64,000 bases of DNA, taken from the NCBI GenBank assembly GCA_036927565.1, contig JAYESD010000002.1, positions 220,413,882 through 220,477,881 on the forward strand, in the 5' to 3' direction. The notes under the pieces are model-generated. The model worked only from the letters and a program-made list of their open reading frames with translations. It was not told the origin of the DNA and did no database searches. Both the position numbers and the translations under genes were made by a program. Source of the DNA: Tuctoria greenei. Lineage: Eukaryota; Streptophyta; Magnoliopsida; Poales; Poaceae. Numbering within the stretch: the stretch's first letter is position 1; each line of letters starts with the position of its first letter. Of this stretch, positions 31,690-43,660 are shown piece by piece.

Positions 31690-33230
31690 ATGAAAGGAAT
31701 GAAGAGGTTGTTTGGGAAGAGGAAGGAGGCTTCAAGCTCAAGCCATGGTGGATATTCATGTGTACGCCCCTCTTCTGTTGCTACACAAAGTTCACGAAGG
31801 AGGAGTGTAGGTGGGGACACTCCCATGGGTGAGAGGAGCAACCCGCACCATCTTCTTCACGACGAAGACCTCGACATACAAAGTGAAGTTAAGGATCAAG
31901 CACGCAAGCTCCTCCAAGATCGTGAGTTTTCTCATACGAAGGCTTCTGATCCGGGTGATCTCCAAAATAGGTATGGATTCCGAATTCTTTTCCATTTGGC
32001 ATGTACTAGGATGGGAAAACTTTGCTAACATAGAGGAGAGTGGTTCACGCCTTCTCTCCATGCAATTCCTTTGCACACTCAAAATAGGATTTGATGGTAT
32101 TACTTTTAGATTATTTCAAAAAGAATACAACATCCTATGGAAAGAATTAAGCAAAATCCTAGGCTTCCATAAACATTGTTTGCTACATTTAGACGCTTTG
32201 CCAAAGTTTATCAAACAAAGTTTATGCAATATTTAAGTAGTGAGGTCAGATGTAGTGCACCTATAAGTCTCCACTTACACAGTCCTACTTTGCGCTTCAT
32301 GCATATATGGGTGGCTATGACTATGTTCCCTAGAGGAGACGTAAGGGTAGTGCGTGAAGATGAGCTGAAAAAATTTCTTTGCCATGATTAAAAAGATATA
32401 AGTTGCTCCAGTTATTTCCATTATGACACAATAGTTAGATCACATTCCAAGAACAGGGCCAATTGAATGCACTTCATTGATTACTCATATTGGTACTAGG
32501 GTAGGAGCACTAGAATATTCTTCATTTGAGTATATTGAAAATGAAAGAGAATTAATTGATAAAGATTATTTAGTGCAAGGACATACCCCTAAGCATGATC
32601 ATGATGGCTCTTTGTTATTTTATTACCCCGGCATTGTTAATGAAATTTGGTTACCTAACCTGGATTATCATTTGTACAAATGTCAGAGGCTAACCATTGA
32701 TCTTCTTCCCATCGAGGAAGCCCAAAGAAGTAAGTAATGCCTCTAGCAGGGTAACTGGAAGTCGTACAAGGAGAGCGGCCATGCCCTGGACAATCTTCAC
32801 AGTCCATGAGTACGAAGAGGAAGAGAACCCGACAGGTGATGCACCCGGATAGACTCAACCTCCATCGTGTGAGACTGAAGGCCCGTCTTGGTATGGATGG
32901 CCGGGTGCAACATGGGAGCCACCCATATCCACTTCAAGCTCTAGAAGCTTGCCTCCAACGTCCATGAGAATATGTCATTCCTCTTCAGCTAGAAGTCATC
33001 GTGACTATAGACAAGGAATGACGGATCTCACTAGACGTACGGAAGAGCGTGAAGTGAGAACCGGTGACATCTACAACACTCTGCAAGGGCATGTCCAAGG
33101 TACCCAAGACTGGCAACAACACATGGACGCTCAATTCACCAACTACAACTCCACGCTACAACAACAACAAGCCGATCTTGCGGCATACTTCCGTCATCAA
33201 GGGTTCAACCCTCATCACGGATGTGAGTGA
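31690..33230 (+). pseudogene. 3' ORF of Athila-type element, 'putative plant transposon protein' type
   Basis: ATG at 31690 (MKGMKRLFGKRKEASSSS). A frameshift near 31960 leads to IGMDSEFFSIWHVLGWENFA and LLSMQFLCTLKIGFDGITF (32000-32110). A second frame change near 32210 leads to HSPTLRFMHIWVAMTMFPRG, then ITHIGTRVGAL (32477) and a Gln-rich C-terminal region (HMDAQFTNYNSTLQQQQADL near 33130). This sequence type is common in grass Athila-like elements downstream of pol and is often annotated as a putative plant transposon protein; its function is unknown and it has been compared with env-like ORFs. No membrane segment is evident. It is broken by frameshifts and stops. Confidence 0.65.
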
Positions 33231-34577
33231 AGAACAAGCTTGCAGGATGACCCCCGCTTGAGGTGAATTGTATCACACCCCTTGCATATTTATTTTCCGT
33301 TCACTCATCATCCACCATGCATACAAAAAAAGTAAAGTAGTATAGATTTTTTTCAAATAAAATCAAATATGTGCCATAAGAATGACTTGGAATTCACATA
33401 ATGAAATGATGAATAGTTGCTCCGTTTTAATTTTCCTAAGTCCCTAGTCTACAACTTACTACTATCCAACATATTGCTCTCATTGGCTAAAATTTCTTTT
33501 GCCTTGATTATGAAATTGTGGGTAGCAAAAACTTAATCCATTCTAAGTTGTTGTGAGATATGATATAGTGATAAGGCTGCTATTCCTAGTTTGAAAGTGA
33601 AACTTGGGTTTCTAGAGAAAATTATAAAAAGATTTAAGTTACTCTCATTTGATTGGAAATACCTATCAAAGTCATATGATACATCACATTGATAGATCTT
33701 ATGCATATGCTATTTGTATTCACATTGAGCTTTCTCAAACAAGTATAGACCTATATGAGATTTCATTCATTACATTTTGAATTCAATACTTCACTTGCAC
33801 ATGTTATACTTCTACACTAGAAGTAAGCAAAATCCCATCATACAACCATTCCATAATAAAAAGAGAAAGTCCATATCATTCATGCTTAGTACTCTCTCCA
33901 ATATTTGTTGCAAAAAAGGGATAGAAGACATGGCTACAAGAATAAGAAAAAGAAAAAGCATGCTTACATCATAAGCATGAGAAAAGAAAAATAAAAGTAG
34001 ACATGGTTCATCCCTACAAAATAAGAGAGTCCACTCAAAAAGGAGTCATCTCAGTATCACATCTACCTCCATTCCATCACACATGCACAAGTCTTGAATC
34101 AAATTATTCTGAATTGATTTCTCCTAAGGCTTGCTTTTTTCAAATTATGTGTTGCAAATATGTCTACTATATTCCGTACCAAGTTCCACATACAAACCTT
34201 ATTTTGAGGTAGGATGAGTGTAGGTACAATGACTTAGTGAGGCCATATTTACACTACACATAATGGAGAGACCTAGAGAATCGAATTGGGATACATAAAT
34301 CTAAATTGAAATCTCCGGAATTTGAGTAGAACTTGATTTCTAGGGTATGTGTGCTTTATTTCTGTTCTATCTTTCAACCACCCATGAATAGGAGATGGCA
34401 TAAGCCCCATAATGACTTAAGATGGGTGAAGTACCATGCCAATTTTTGCAATACTAGGTAGAGTGTTTTGTTTTGCACATGGTACATTTGAAAAGTAGAG
34501 CATTGTAGCAACTCCTGATCATCAACCTAAAGTCTTGACTTTGCTCGGAACGAGCAAAGGATAAGCTTGGGGGAGTT
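33231..34577 (+). other. AT-rich 3' non-coding tail of Athila element with purine tract
   Basis: 1.35 kb, AT-rich, with only short ORFs of no recognisable type. An A/G-rich patch (33930-34000) is low complexity. The final bases ataagcttgggggagttt (34561-34578) form the polypurine tract directly before the 3' LTR start TGTTGACGG. Confidence 0.7.
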
Positions 34578-34945
34578 TGTTGACGGTTGTTATATACAAT
34601 AATCACCTGTCAATATAACTCAATTATGTGAAGGAATTGCAATTTCTTACACACATCACCTTTCTATTTAACATATTTTCACTTGTCTTTGGAGAAATAG
34701 TGCATGCAGGGAATTATTGTAGGAAATAAGGTAAAAGAGGGGGAGCAATCCTATAAAATACAATCCCTTCCAATCAAGCGACGACATGGGGCAGCACATG
34801 GACTAAATGGCCCACAAGCAGAAGTATCCGAGGCCATCCAATGGTGTAGCACCCATATCAAGGGATGGAACCCACCTGGCAGTGACCTGGAGAAAGCACA
34901 CGAGAAATGGTGCAAAGACAAGGCCGGTCGACCCCCCTAGTAGGT
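34578..34945 (+). repeat. Athila 3' LTR, first 368 bp
   Basis: Begins TGTTGACGGTTGTTATATAC and matches 9169-9340 plus 11013-11208. It stops at 34945, where a Tekay LTR starts; the remaining ~1.15 kb is not found in the window to the right. Confidence 0.88.
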
Positions 34946-35020
34946 TGTAACACCCTCATTTTCATCCATCGTGCATTGCATACCTTATTATACATGTTTG
35001 ACATTAAGCAACATAAAAAG
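34946..35020 (+). repeat. Tekay 5' LTR, first 75 bp
   Basis: TGTAACACCCTCATTTTCAT start identical to that at 45716 and 57764. It ends in aaaag (35016-35020), the left target-site copy of the composite LTR-A insertion; the LTR resumes at 38099. Confidence 0.9.
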
Positions 35021-38000
35021 TGTAGGATCTAAGAGCACGTGTAAAGCTACCAGAGGGGGGTGAATGGGAGATTAAAACTTTTCAGTGGAAGCAACAAAAC
35101 ACCCCTCGACAGAAAACCGATCTGTTAAAGAAACCATGTGTGCGACTAATCCAAACGTGTTCAACTATGACAAAACTATTATAGATTGTAGAGAATCAAG
35201 TCACTAAGACGTCACAATAATAATCACGATAATCCGTCAAGAGAAACTCAAGTTACGATCGAAAGATCGAACAAAGATCAGTCTGTCCTACGCGAGAAAA
35301 ATAGTTCTGGAACACTGCAAAGAAACTCGTGTACATCAGAAACCGGAAATCCAATGACCGTGAAATTTTGACAGATGATAGAAAATCACGTTCTGAAGAC
35401 AACCCAAAAAGAATCACATCAATTGGATCTGTAAAACTCGAGTTATGATAAAACCACCAAAGCAAGGTAGTGCTGCGCAGAAACTCGACGAGAAAGACTT
35501 GAAGAAAACAAGTCGGACGAACGAGGCACAAAAGTTCCTTCAAACTACGAATTTTATTAATCAAACCACAAGAGTAACAGCCCCAAAGTTGTGCACCAAG
35601 AGCTCTTGCCTCCCTTGCTTATAAAACCAGCCCTTAGGGCAACCCAAACTTAACTTGGACTCTAATCCTACTCAATTCACGAATCGAAAGAGCAAGAGAT
35701 AGAAGAATTTACAAAATGTCCCCAACTATATGCATCAAGGGATAGGAAACTAAGCAACTAACTATACTAGCCTATATAGATGTGGCAAACGCTAAAGCAT
35801 CCGACAATCCTCTACTAAGCACACAAGCAGACAAGCAAATATTACATGGCAAATCAGCACACCAATCAAACCCCAACTATTCCTGAGTGTTCATATGTGC
35901 TCTAAAATGTCCATTCTATCTAGTGTGTGTCCTACGGTCAACTTGTGGTTTTGATACCAATTTGTGACACCCAGTTCCAAAAAATGAACCAAGTGTGACA
36001 CATATGTGTGCCCATGATGTTCAACACACATACACGAGTGCATCACAAACGATATACAGAAAATTACCACAGCTCAACTTATTAAATAAGTAGTTTTATT
36101 GCAATATTCAAATAATCCTCAAAATACAACTCTAATTATAATTATTAATAAATCTAAAACTAATGCAGCGGAAATAATTTAACTGAGCAACTAAGCAAAG
36201 GGGATAGTGCGTCTCCAAGCAATCCACAGGCAAGTCGACGGGAGCACACAACCTAGTACTATGCATTATCCTCAGGGTACTCCCAAACATCACCTGAAAC
36301 TATTGGTGGGGAAATTGCAAGAGTGAGCAAATGTCGTACTCAGCAAGTGTGGGTGTAGGATCGAAGAGCACGTGAAAAGCTATCAGAGGAGGGTGAATGG
36401 TAGATTTAAATATTTTTCAGCGGAAGTAATGAAAACCCATGCCAGAAAAACGATCTGTTAAAGAAATCATGTGTGAGACTAATCTAAACATGTTTCACCG
36501 TGACTAAAGTGATAGATATCAGTGAGATCAAGTCACGAAGACGACACAACAAGAATCACGAAAATTCGTCGAGAGAAACCCCAATTACGATCAAAAGATC
36601 AAACAAAGGTCACTGTCCTACCCGAGAAAACCAGTTTTGGAACACTGCAAAGAAACTCGCGTAGATCAAAAACCGCAAATCCAATGACCATGAAATTTTG
36701 ACAGACGATAGATAATCATGTTTTGAAGACAACCCAAAAAGAATAATGTCAATTGGATCTGTTAAACTCGAGTTATGATAAAACCACCGATGCAAGGTAG
36801 TGCTGTGCAGAAACTCGACGAAAAAGACTTGAAGAAAACAAGTGGGACGAACAAGGCACAAAAGTTCTTTTAAACTATGATCTTTATTCAATAGAACACA
36901 AGAGGAACAGCCCCAAAGTCGTGCACCACGAGCTCTGGCCTCCCTTGCTTATATAACCAGCCCTTAGGCCAACCCAAACCTAACTAGGACTCTAATCCTA
37001 CTCAATTCACAAATTGAGACTTTCCATAACTGCTCAAGATTCGTATATACGCAGATAGACACAATCTTAAGACTTCCAAATACCTAAGAAATGTAACCCA
37101 CATTCCTAAAAAAACTCAAATTTGTGACCCACACGAAATCCTATCATAACCAACTCAAAATTTTCCATATTTGAGTCAAACACGTCTCGGCCGCAGCCTG
37201 AGCCCATAACCTAGTCAGTTGGACCTTTCCGAGAAATTCTTTACGTCCACGTCTCTTCATCACGCCTTGGAACCATGTAGCCACGTCCATGCACTCATTG
37301 CACACGTGCAAACATCTTCTAGCGACATCCACGATACCTTCATATGCATTGTTCTTGATTCGAACATGTTGCGCAACCTCCCGATCAACTCAACCACAAT
37401 TCCTCCCGAACTTGGTTGTCGAACCTCATCTTCTCCCTAAGACTAGTTCAATGGATCCTGTCACCAGCCATGTCTTGAACTTGAGCAACACCTGCACATG
37501 AATAAACAACCGATACTTATGAGCACAAGTCCTCGACTTGACTCTCGTTAGTTCCTATAACATCAACAACTTACGTGAGAACCTCACATAAGTATGTTGC
37601 AAACCTTAGCAAAAAGATATCAACCATAACCATGAAAACACACCAAAAACATAGTAAAAGAAAACTAAGAAAACTTTCCATAATCCCAAAAAGCAAGTTC
37701 GAAACATTGCAATTTAAAAACAGAACCACTGCGATCAAGTTCTGAACCTTGCCAAAGCTAACTAGACCTTGAACCGGAACTTACCAAAACAAACAGGCTC
37801 TAGCACCGGAACTTACCAAAGCTAGCAGGACCTAGCACCGGAGCTAACTAAAGCTAGTCGGACCTAGCGCCGGAGCTTACCAAAGCTAGTCGGACCTAGA
37901 CAAAGAAGTCGAATCTTACGTCAGACCTTGCCGGAGCTACCCAAAACAAGTCAGACCTATCGTCCGACCTTGCAAGAGTTCAGACCTAGAGACGGAGCTT

Positions 38001-38093
38001 ATTAAAAAGGTGTTTGGTAGTATTCAAAACTTTTCTCGTCAAAGCCAATGTATTCAGCACAAGCCAAAGTATTCAGCACACATAGGTCTCAAG
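35021..38093 (-). mobile_element. Composite: LTR-A fragment, Tekay LTR/leader fragment, full LTR-A
   Basis: All three parts are in minus orientation. Full LTR-A: 36354-38093 (TATA at 36948-36955). Then 35693-36353 is the end of a Tekay LTR, a mutated tRNA-iMet PBS (near 35965) and the leader. Then 35021-35692 is the 3' ~670 bp of another LTR-A, ending at its normal terminus. The whole unit is bounded by aaaag (35016-35020 and 38094-38098). The outer terminal dinucleotide at 38092-38093 is AG instead of CA. See findings for possible origins. Confidence 0.8.
36354..38093 (-). repeat. LTR-A copy 4, full length, reverse
   Basis: Reverse complement starts at 38093 and ends TGTAGG-complement at 36354. 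The repeat block with 'agtcggacctag' and 'gcaccggagct' lies at about 37730-37990. 1,740 bp, same length class as copies 2 and 3. Confidence 0.85.
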
Positions 38094-40890
38094 AAAAGGA
38101 ACAAAGTTAAAATGAATTAGAATGAAAACTACAGTTAATAGTCCGTGTCAGTGCGGACTTGTCCGGTTTGGACCCTGGACTAGTCCATTTTTCTTTCTAT
38201 TGTCCCCCCCCCCCGGACTCTCCGCTTTTTGCTGCGGACTAGTCCGAAAATGTTTCTGTTGTTATGTGGACTTGTCCATTCTCAGGTACGGACTAGTCCG
38301 TTCTTTTCTATTGGAACCCTTCGAACTTCTCCGGTAACCCCTCTTTTCGTCTGTTTTTTGGAAAATGAACAAGCCTCCGGACTTGTCCGGCCCCATACCG
38401 GATTTCTCCGTTTTGCTCTCTGGACAAGATCGGACTTGTCCGGCCCCTAGCAGACTTGTCCGGTGTGCCTGACTCGGATTCAATCCTTCCCTCCACGACA
38501 TGTTATTGGGTTTTTGACTTAATTGCGCCAAAGAATGTCATGTCCAACCCCTGTGGAGCCCACATGGGACCCCTACTCGGCCTCCACCGCCTTAAACACG
38601 AAATCCACCTTTATATAAACACCCCAACACCCACCCTCTCACCCATTTGTCACAGTTGAAGAGACCCCTAGCCCTAGTTCATTAGAGACGCCATCAAGGA
38701 GCCTCTACCGCAGGGAGAAGAAGGAGAAGGGAGGAAGGAGAAGGATCAACCAAGATCGTTGCTACTACTGTGATCTCCATCATCAACCCTTCATCGTCGA
38801 CATCCCTTTTTGTCAATTCTTCGTCTCTTTCGATCTCTACGTCCAATTCTCGAATCCTCAAACCTTGAACCCTTGGATTCACGATAATTACATTGTACGT
38901 ATATTTTCTACGTAAAATTATGGTTCCATATTAATTTTCACTATGCTCTAATTGGAAGCTCGCCAAAAACCCCATCCAATGGACTTGTCCGACCCAAGTG
39001 CGAACTAGTCCTATTTTCTTTCTGTACCAGAACGGACATGTCCGGACTAGTCCGGTCCTCCAAACATGGAAATTCCTTGAACTTCTTTAACAATCTCTGA
39101 AATGACTTTGAACTTGCTCTAACATGTATAACTTAATTGTAACTACTTAGTAAGCAATGGTACCAACCTAATAACACGCATTACCACATAATTGCATTAT
39201 TCATGCATATCATGGCATATTGAGTAACATATGAGCATTTATTTATTGTAATGTTTGTTTCGTATGTTGTTGCGCAGAATAGAAGGTGTTGCTTTAGAGG
39301 GTGCTGTCGAGGACCTCCAGCATCAGAGCTTTGAAGCTTTTGATCTAAACCAGTCTCAAGTGCAAGGCAAGTATCCTTGATCATTTTGATCCTGTTTTTA
39401 AATGTTTGTTTGAAAAACTGCATGCTTGTGTCAAATTGATGGGAAACCCAAAATATGTGTTTACTAGACTTGTTTGACCATCCTTGTCTCTTGGAATATG
39501 TCGTACAAAGTCGGGAAGAGCATTTTACCTTTTTTCTTCGCTCTAATTAATTGGGACGGGAAAATAACCAAATGGCTCAATTATGAATTAATGAACTTAC
39601 GGATGATGTGAATTGATGAACATGGTTAATTGGTATCTTGGGACTTGATAGATCTAAGCAAGCAAGGTTTGTGGATTGGGTTGGAAGATATGGTGGTTTT
39701 GCTTGCCTTAGATATAAGGACCGGTTCATGCGAGAATAAGCCAGGACAATAGTGCCACCACAGGGCCAAGTATGGGCGCGGCTTAGCCAATTAATTAGGA
39801 GTATTCCAACATTGTTTGAATCATTTGGAGGAGCGGGGAATGGGAGTCAGTTAGGTTTGCAATAGTGACGGGACTGCCCTGGGATCCGAATGGCTCAAGT
39901 GGGGCCCTTTGTTGAAGATGTGCTCTGTAGGAGACATCGCCATCGGTGAAACCTCAGTGGGGTCTAAATAGACTAGTAATCCCTTTGTAAAGGCTATTTT
40001 GTGATCTCTTGTCCATACACCAAAGGAAGTGTTATTGGCATAAGGGAGGTTCTTTAGTCGCTGACGGGTGATGAAATCACAAACACGTGGGTAAAGTGGT
40101 ACAAACTCTGCAGAGTCTAGTAAAACTATCATGATAGTTGTGCTCCCGGTTATGGACACCTGGACAACTTCCATGATTAGAGGGAACTTAGTATTGGGAT
40201 GGTATTTGGGATGGTTATGGTTGGTATTATGGTTATGGTTGGTATTATGGTTATGGTTGGTTATGGATTATTTCTGGTATTGAATATGGTTATTAACAAT
40301 GGTGAAGTCTGGAATTACTGATGATAGTAGTGAATTCAGACTGGTATTATGATATAACTTATGATTATGATGGGTTCGATTCATATACATATAATATATT
40401 GCTTTTCAAATGCTTTAATGTACTTTTCAGCACTTAGCCATTATTATTTTCGTCATTTGAATCACCCACATGCCATATTTTCCACATTTGCTGAGTACGA
40501 CATGTACTCACTCTTGCAATCCCCCCCCCCAACAGTTGCAGGTCAGGATTGGGAGTTTAATGGCGATAATACAGAGTTGTAGGCCGTGTCTACCTTCAGC
40601 TTTGCCTGTGGTCTTGATTGGAGCTGCGCTATACATTATTGCTTATGCTGCTTAGCTGTTTAGTTTGCTTATTTAGTTTATTTCCGCTGCATTAGTTCAA
40701 ACTTGTCATCAATATTCATTAGAGCTTGTATTCCAGGATAATATGGTTTGTTTAATAAAATTTGGTAATTAATCTTGTTCTGTGGTAATTTTTTGTATAC
40801 TCTTTTGTGAATGCACTCGTGTATGTGTGTTGAACATCCTGGGTACACATATGCGTTAGCTTGGTTCATTTTTCGGAACTGGGCGTCACA
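38094..40890 (+). repeat. Tekay 5' LTR, remainder
   Basis: Resumes with the duplicated aaaag (38094-38098). Its U3 is dense in GGACTAGTCC and GGACTTGTCC palindromes (38130-38460, 38985-39060), an 11-base C run sits at 38204-38214, a TATA box tatataaac at 38612-38620, and an 18-bp minisatellite ('ggttatggttggtattat') at about 40212-40268. It ends GGGCGTCACA. The last ~1 kb is about 94-95 percent identical to the 3' LTR, while the first part is far more diverged. Confidence 0.88.
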
Positions 40891-41155
40891 GATTGGTATC
40901 AGAGCCACAGGTTGACCGTAGGATGCATCCTAGATAGAATGGACACTTGAGAGCACATAGGAGCACTCTGGAATCGATGTGTTTTTGCTTGGTGTGCTGT
41001 TGCTATATATATTGTTTGCTTGTGTGCTTAATAGAGGATTTTGCGATGCTTTAGCATTGCCATGTCCACGTAGGATAGTTAGTTGCCTAGTTTCATATCC
41101 ATTGATGCATATAGTTGGGGACATTTTCTAATTCTTACCTATTGCTTTTCTTCAG
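40891..41155 (+). other. Tekay primer-binding site and short leader
   Basis: tggtatcagagc at 40893-40904 is the classic plant tRNA-iMet-complementary site, 2 bases after the LTR. The leader of 265 bases ends just before gag. The related element at 52485 has a leader about six times longer because of an additional ORF. Confidence 0.88.
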
Positions 41156-42283
41156 ATGATGAGGACTCTCAACCAGAGGGATGCTAATGATGAGGAGGAG
41201 AACCATGGAGTACCTCAGAACAACAATGGGCAAGGACCTGCTCATGGAGCTATCAACATTGAGCAGCTTTTGGCCATACAAAACCAGCTCATGCAGACCA
41301 TGATACAGACTATGAGACAGCTGCAGGCTGGCAACATCAACAATCAGCCCCACATGCCTCCACCGCCACCCCCGCCTCCTCATAACCAGTTGGGAGAGTT
41401 TATGAGGACTAGGCCGCCAACCTTTGCTCAAGCTGCTGACCCTATGGATGTAGATGAATGGCTCAAGTCCATGGAGAAGAAGTTAGCTATTGTCCAATTC
41501 AATGACCGGGAGAAGGTGCTTTTTGCTTCTCATCAACTCGTTGGAGCGGCTGCGGATTGGTGGGATGCTTATTGCAATGCTCATGAGAACCAAGAGAGAA
41601 TTACCTGGGCAGAATTCAAGGAGAGTTTCCGTTCCCATTATGTGCCATAAGGTGTTATGATTTTGAAGAGGCAAGGATTTGAGAATTTAAGTCAAGGAAG
41701 ATCAAGCGTGAGTAAATATCTCAATAAGTTCACTCAACTCTCAAGATATGCGCCTGAGGATGTTAGTCAGGACAGCCGGAAGCAATACTTGTTCATGAGG
41801 GGCTTGAACAATGAAATCCAAGTGCAACTACTCAATTGTGATTATGCAAATTTTCAGAAGCTTGTGGACAAAGAAATTGTGGTTAAGAACAAGATTCGTG
41901 AGATGGAGCAGGACAATAAGAGGAAGGCGCCTTATCAAGGACAGCAACAAGGGAGTAATGTGCGCCCTCGCTTTGCGCCGCCCAATGCGCCATATTACAG
42001 CTCTTCTATTCCTGCTCAACGTCCTGGATTTGCACTGAGCCCAACTCAGTTTGTGCAGCAGTGCCCTGTTATGCAAGCACCTAGGCCTCCAATGCCTTAT
42101 GCGCCTCGTGCAAATTTTCCTGGTGCCAATGTTCAGAACCAAGCTCGTCCCAATAATTCTGGTGGAGTTAAGAAGTGCTATACTTGTGGAGAAGCTGGAC
42201 ACTTTGCGCATCAATGTCCTAAGTCAGGCCTTATTTAAGGAAGCAATGCGCCGAGGCAAAACCCAAGACCCAATGGAGGATAG
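41156..42283 (+). pseudogene. gag: Tekay gag, decayed
   Basis: One frame from ATG 41156: Gln-rich N-terminus, poly-Pro tract (MPPPPPPPP), then Gag core RTRPPTFAQAADPMDVDEWL, EKVLFASHQLVGAAADWW, ITWAEFKESFRSHYVP. A TAA at 41648-41650 interrupts it; the same frame continues with RQGFENLSQGRSSVSKYLNK, YLFMRGLNNEIQVQL and a CCHC zinc knuckle CYTCGEAGHFAHQC (near 42178). More stops at 42236-42238 (TAA) and 42281-42283 (TAG). The Gag domain order is normal for chromoviruses; the gene is dead. Confidence 0.88.
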
Positions 42284-43660
42284 ACACAAGGGAACCATGG
42301 ACAGCAGAATTTTGCTCGTGGAAATGTGAACCATGTCTCTACGGAGGATGCTCAACATGCGTATGACGTGGTCATTGGTATGTTTCTTGCGAACTCCAAC
42401 CCCGCAACTATGTTATCTGATTCTGGAGCATCGCATTCATTCATTGTATCAAAGTATGTTGTCAAGTATAGTTTGCCTATCTCTCATATGAAGTTTACGC
42501 TATTGGTTAAGTCTTCTGGAGGAGAGATGAGGACAAATATAGTATGTCCAAAAGTAAGCCTTAGAATATGGCGGGTAGACTTCTCCGCCAACCTCATTGT
42601 TTTGGATTCTCAAGGATTGGACATTATACTTGATGTGGACTGGTTGAGGAAGCACAATGGAGTTATTGAGTGTCCCACGAAGACGGTGAAGTTGACCAAT
42701 GAAGAAGGGATCAGCGTAGAATTTGAAGCATCTCAAACCGCACCAAAGCAATTGGAGCTGAATCATATGGACGGTGCCGCAATTGAGGAGATTATGGTGG
42801 TGTGTGAATTTTTGGATGTTTTTCTGGATGAGTTGCCAGGTATGCCACCTGATCGAGACATTGAGTTTGTTATTGCTTTAATAATTGGAACAGCACCTAT
42901 AGCTAAGAGGCCGTATAGGATGCCTCCTATGGAAATTGCGGAGCTCAAGAAACAAATTCAAGAGCAACTAGAGAAAGGTTTTATTCGCCCTAATTCTTTG
43001 CCTTGGGGAGCGCCCGTTCTATTTGTGAACAAGAAGGATAGATCCCAAAGGATGTGCGTAGATTACCGAGCTCTCAACGAGGTAACAATCAAGAACAAGT
43101 ACACCTTGCCATGCATAGAAGATTTGTTTGATCAGATGAAGGGTGCTTGTGTCTTCTCTAAGATTGATTTGAGGTCGGATACTTTCAAATGAAGATTAGA
43201 CCATCAGACATACCCAAGACAGCTTTTAGGATGCAGTATGGATCTTATGAGTACACCGTGATGTCCTTTAGATTGACGAATGCGCTTGCCTACTTTATGT
43301 ACCTCATGAATAAGGTCTTCATGGAGTATTTGGATAGATTCATTGTGGTGTTTATTGATGACATTATGATCTGCTCGAAGGATGAGAAAGAACATGAGGA
43401 ACACTTGAGGCTTATGTTGCAGAAATTGAGGGAGCATCAATTGTATGCCATGTTCAACAAGTGTCAGTTTTGGTTGAGAGAAGTATCGTTTTTGGGTCAT
43501 ATCATCTCAGGAGGAGGAGTATCGGTTGACCCCAGAAAAGTGAGAGACATGTTGAAATGGGAACCGCCGCAAAATGTAAAGGAAATAAGGAGTTTTCTTG
43601 GGATGGTTTGATATTACCGTAGGTTTATCAAGTACTTTTACAAGATAGCCAAGCCTATGA
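42284..43660 (+). pseudogene. pol: Tekay protease and reverse transcriptase, decayed
   Basis: The protease active site is MLSDSGASHSFI (D-S-G, near 42412). Linker, then RT: ELPGMPPDRDIEF, RPYRMPPMEIAELKKQI, EKGFIRPNSLPWGAPVLFV, MCVDYRALNEVTIKNKY. A 1-bp deletion in a G run near 43177 shifts the frame; RT continues in the next frame with MKIRPSDIPKTAFRM, the catalytic FIDD near 43356, and FLGHIISGGGVSVD. A TGA at 43609-43611 interrupts the Y-Y-R-R-F segment. Core catalytic residues are kept but the frame is not. Confidence 0.88.

Larger units (their letters stand above)
9169..34945 (+). mobile_element. Athila-type element, non-autonomous, heavily invaded
   Basis: The 5' LTR is in four parts (9169-9340, 11013-11638, 13366-13454, 28119-28747; about 1.52 kb in total). 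The internal region is 28748-34577 and the 3' LTR is partial (34578-34945), broken by a Tekay insertion. Order inside: PBS region, gag, protease, AT-rich spacer, 3' 'plant transposon protein' ORF, long AT-rich tail, purine tract. RT, RNase H and integrase are absent, so mobility would have needed enzymes from a relative. The 5' and 3' LTRs differ by roughly 10 percent over their first ~165 bp by eye, so this insertion is much older than the Tat element inside it. Confidence 0.8.

Noticed and set aside
31690..33230. Viral envelope gene
   Set aside because: Its position is env-like, but there is no signal peptide, membrane segment or fusion-type motif in the fragments; kept only as a plant transposon protein type ORF.
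33231..34577. Possible host gene or small RNA gene in an AT-rich stretch
   Set aside because: No coding motif or RNA-gene signature; position right before the purine tract and LTR explains it as the Athila 3' non-coding region.
40893..40910. tRNA-like sequence
   Set aside because: Only the 12-18-base tRNA-iMet complement of a primer-binding site, not a tRNA gene; the same holds for 52489, 63913 and 28815.
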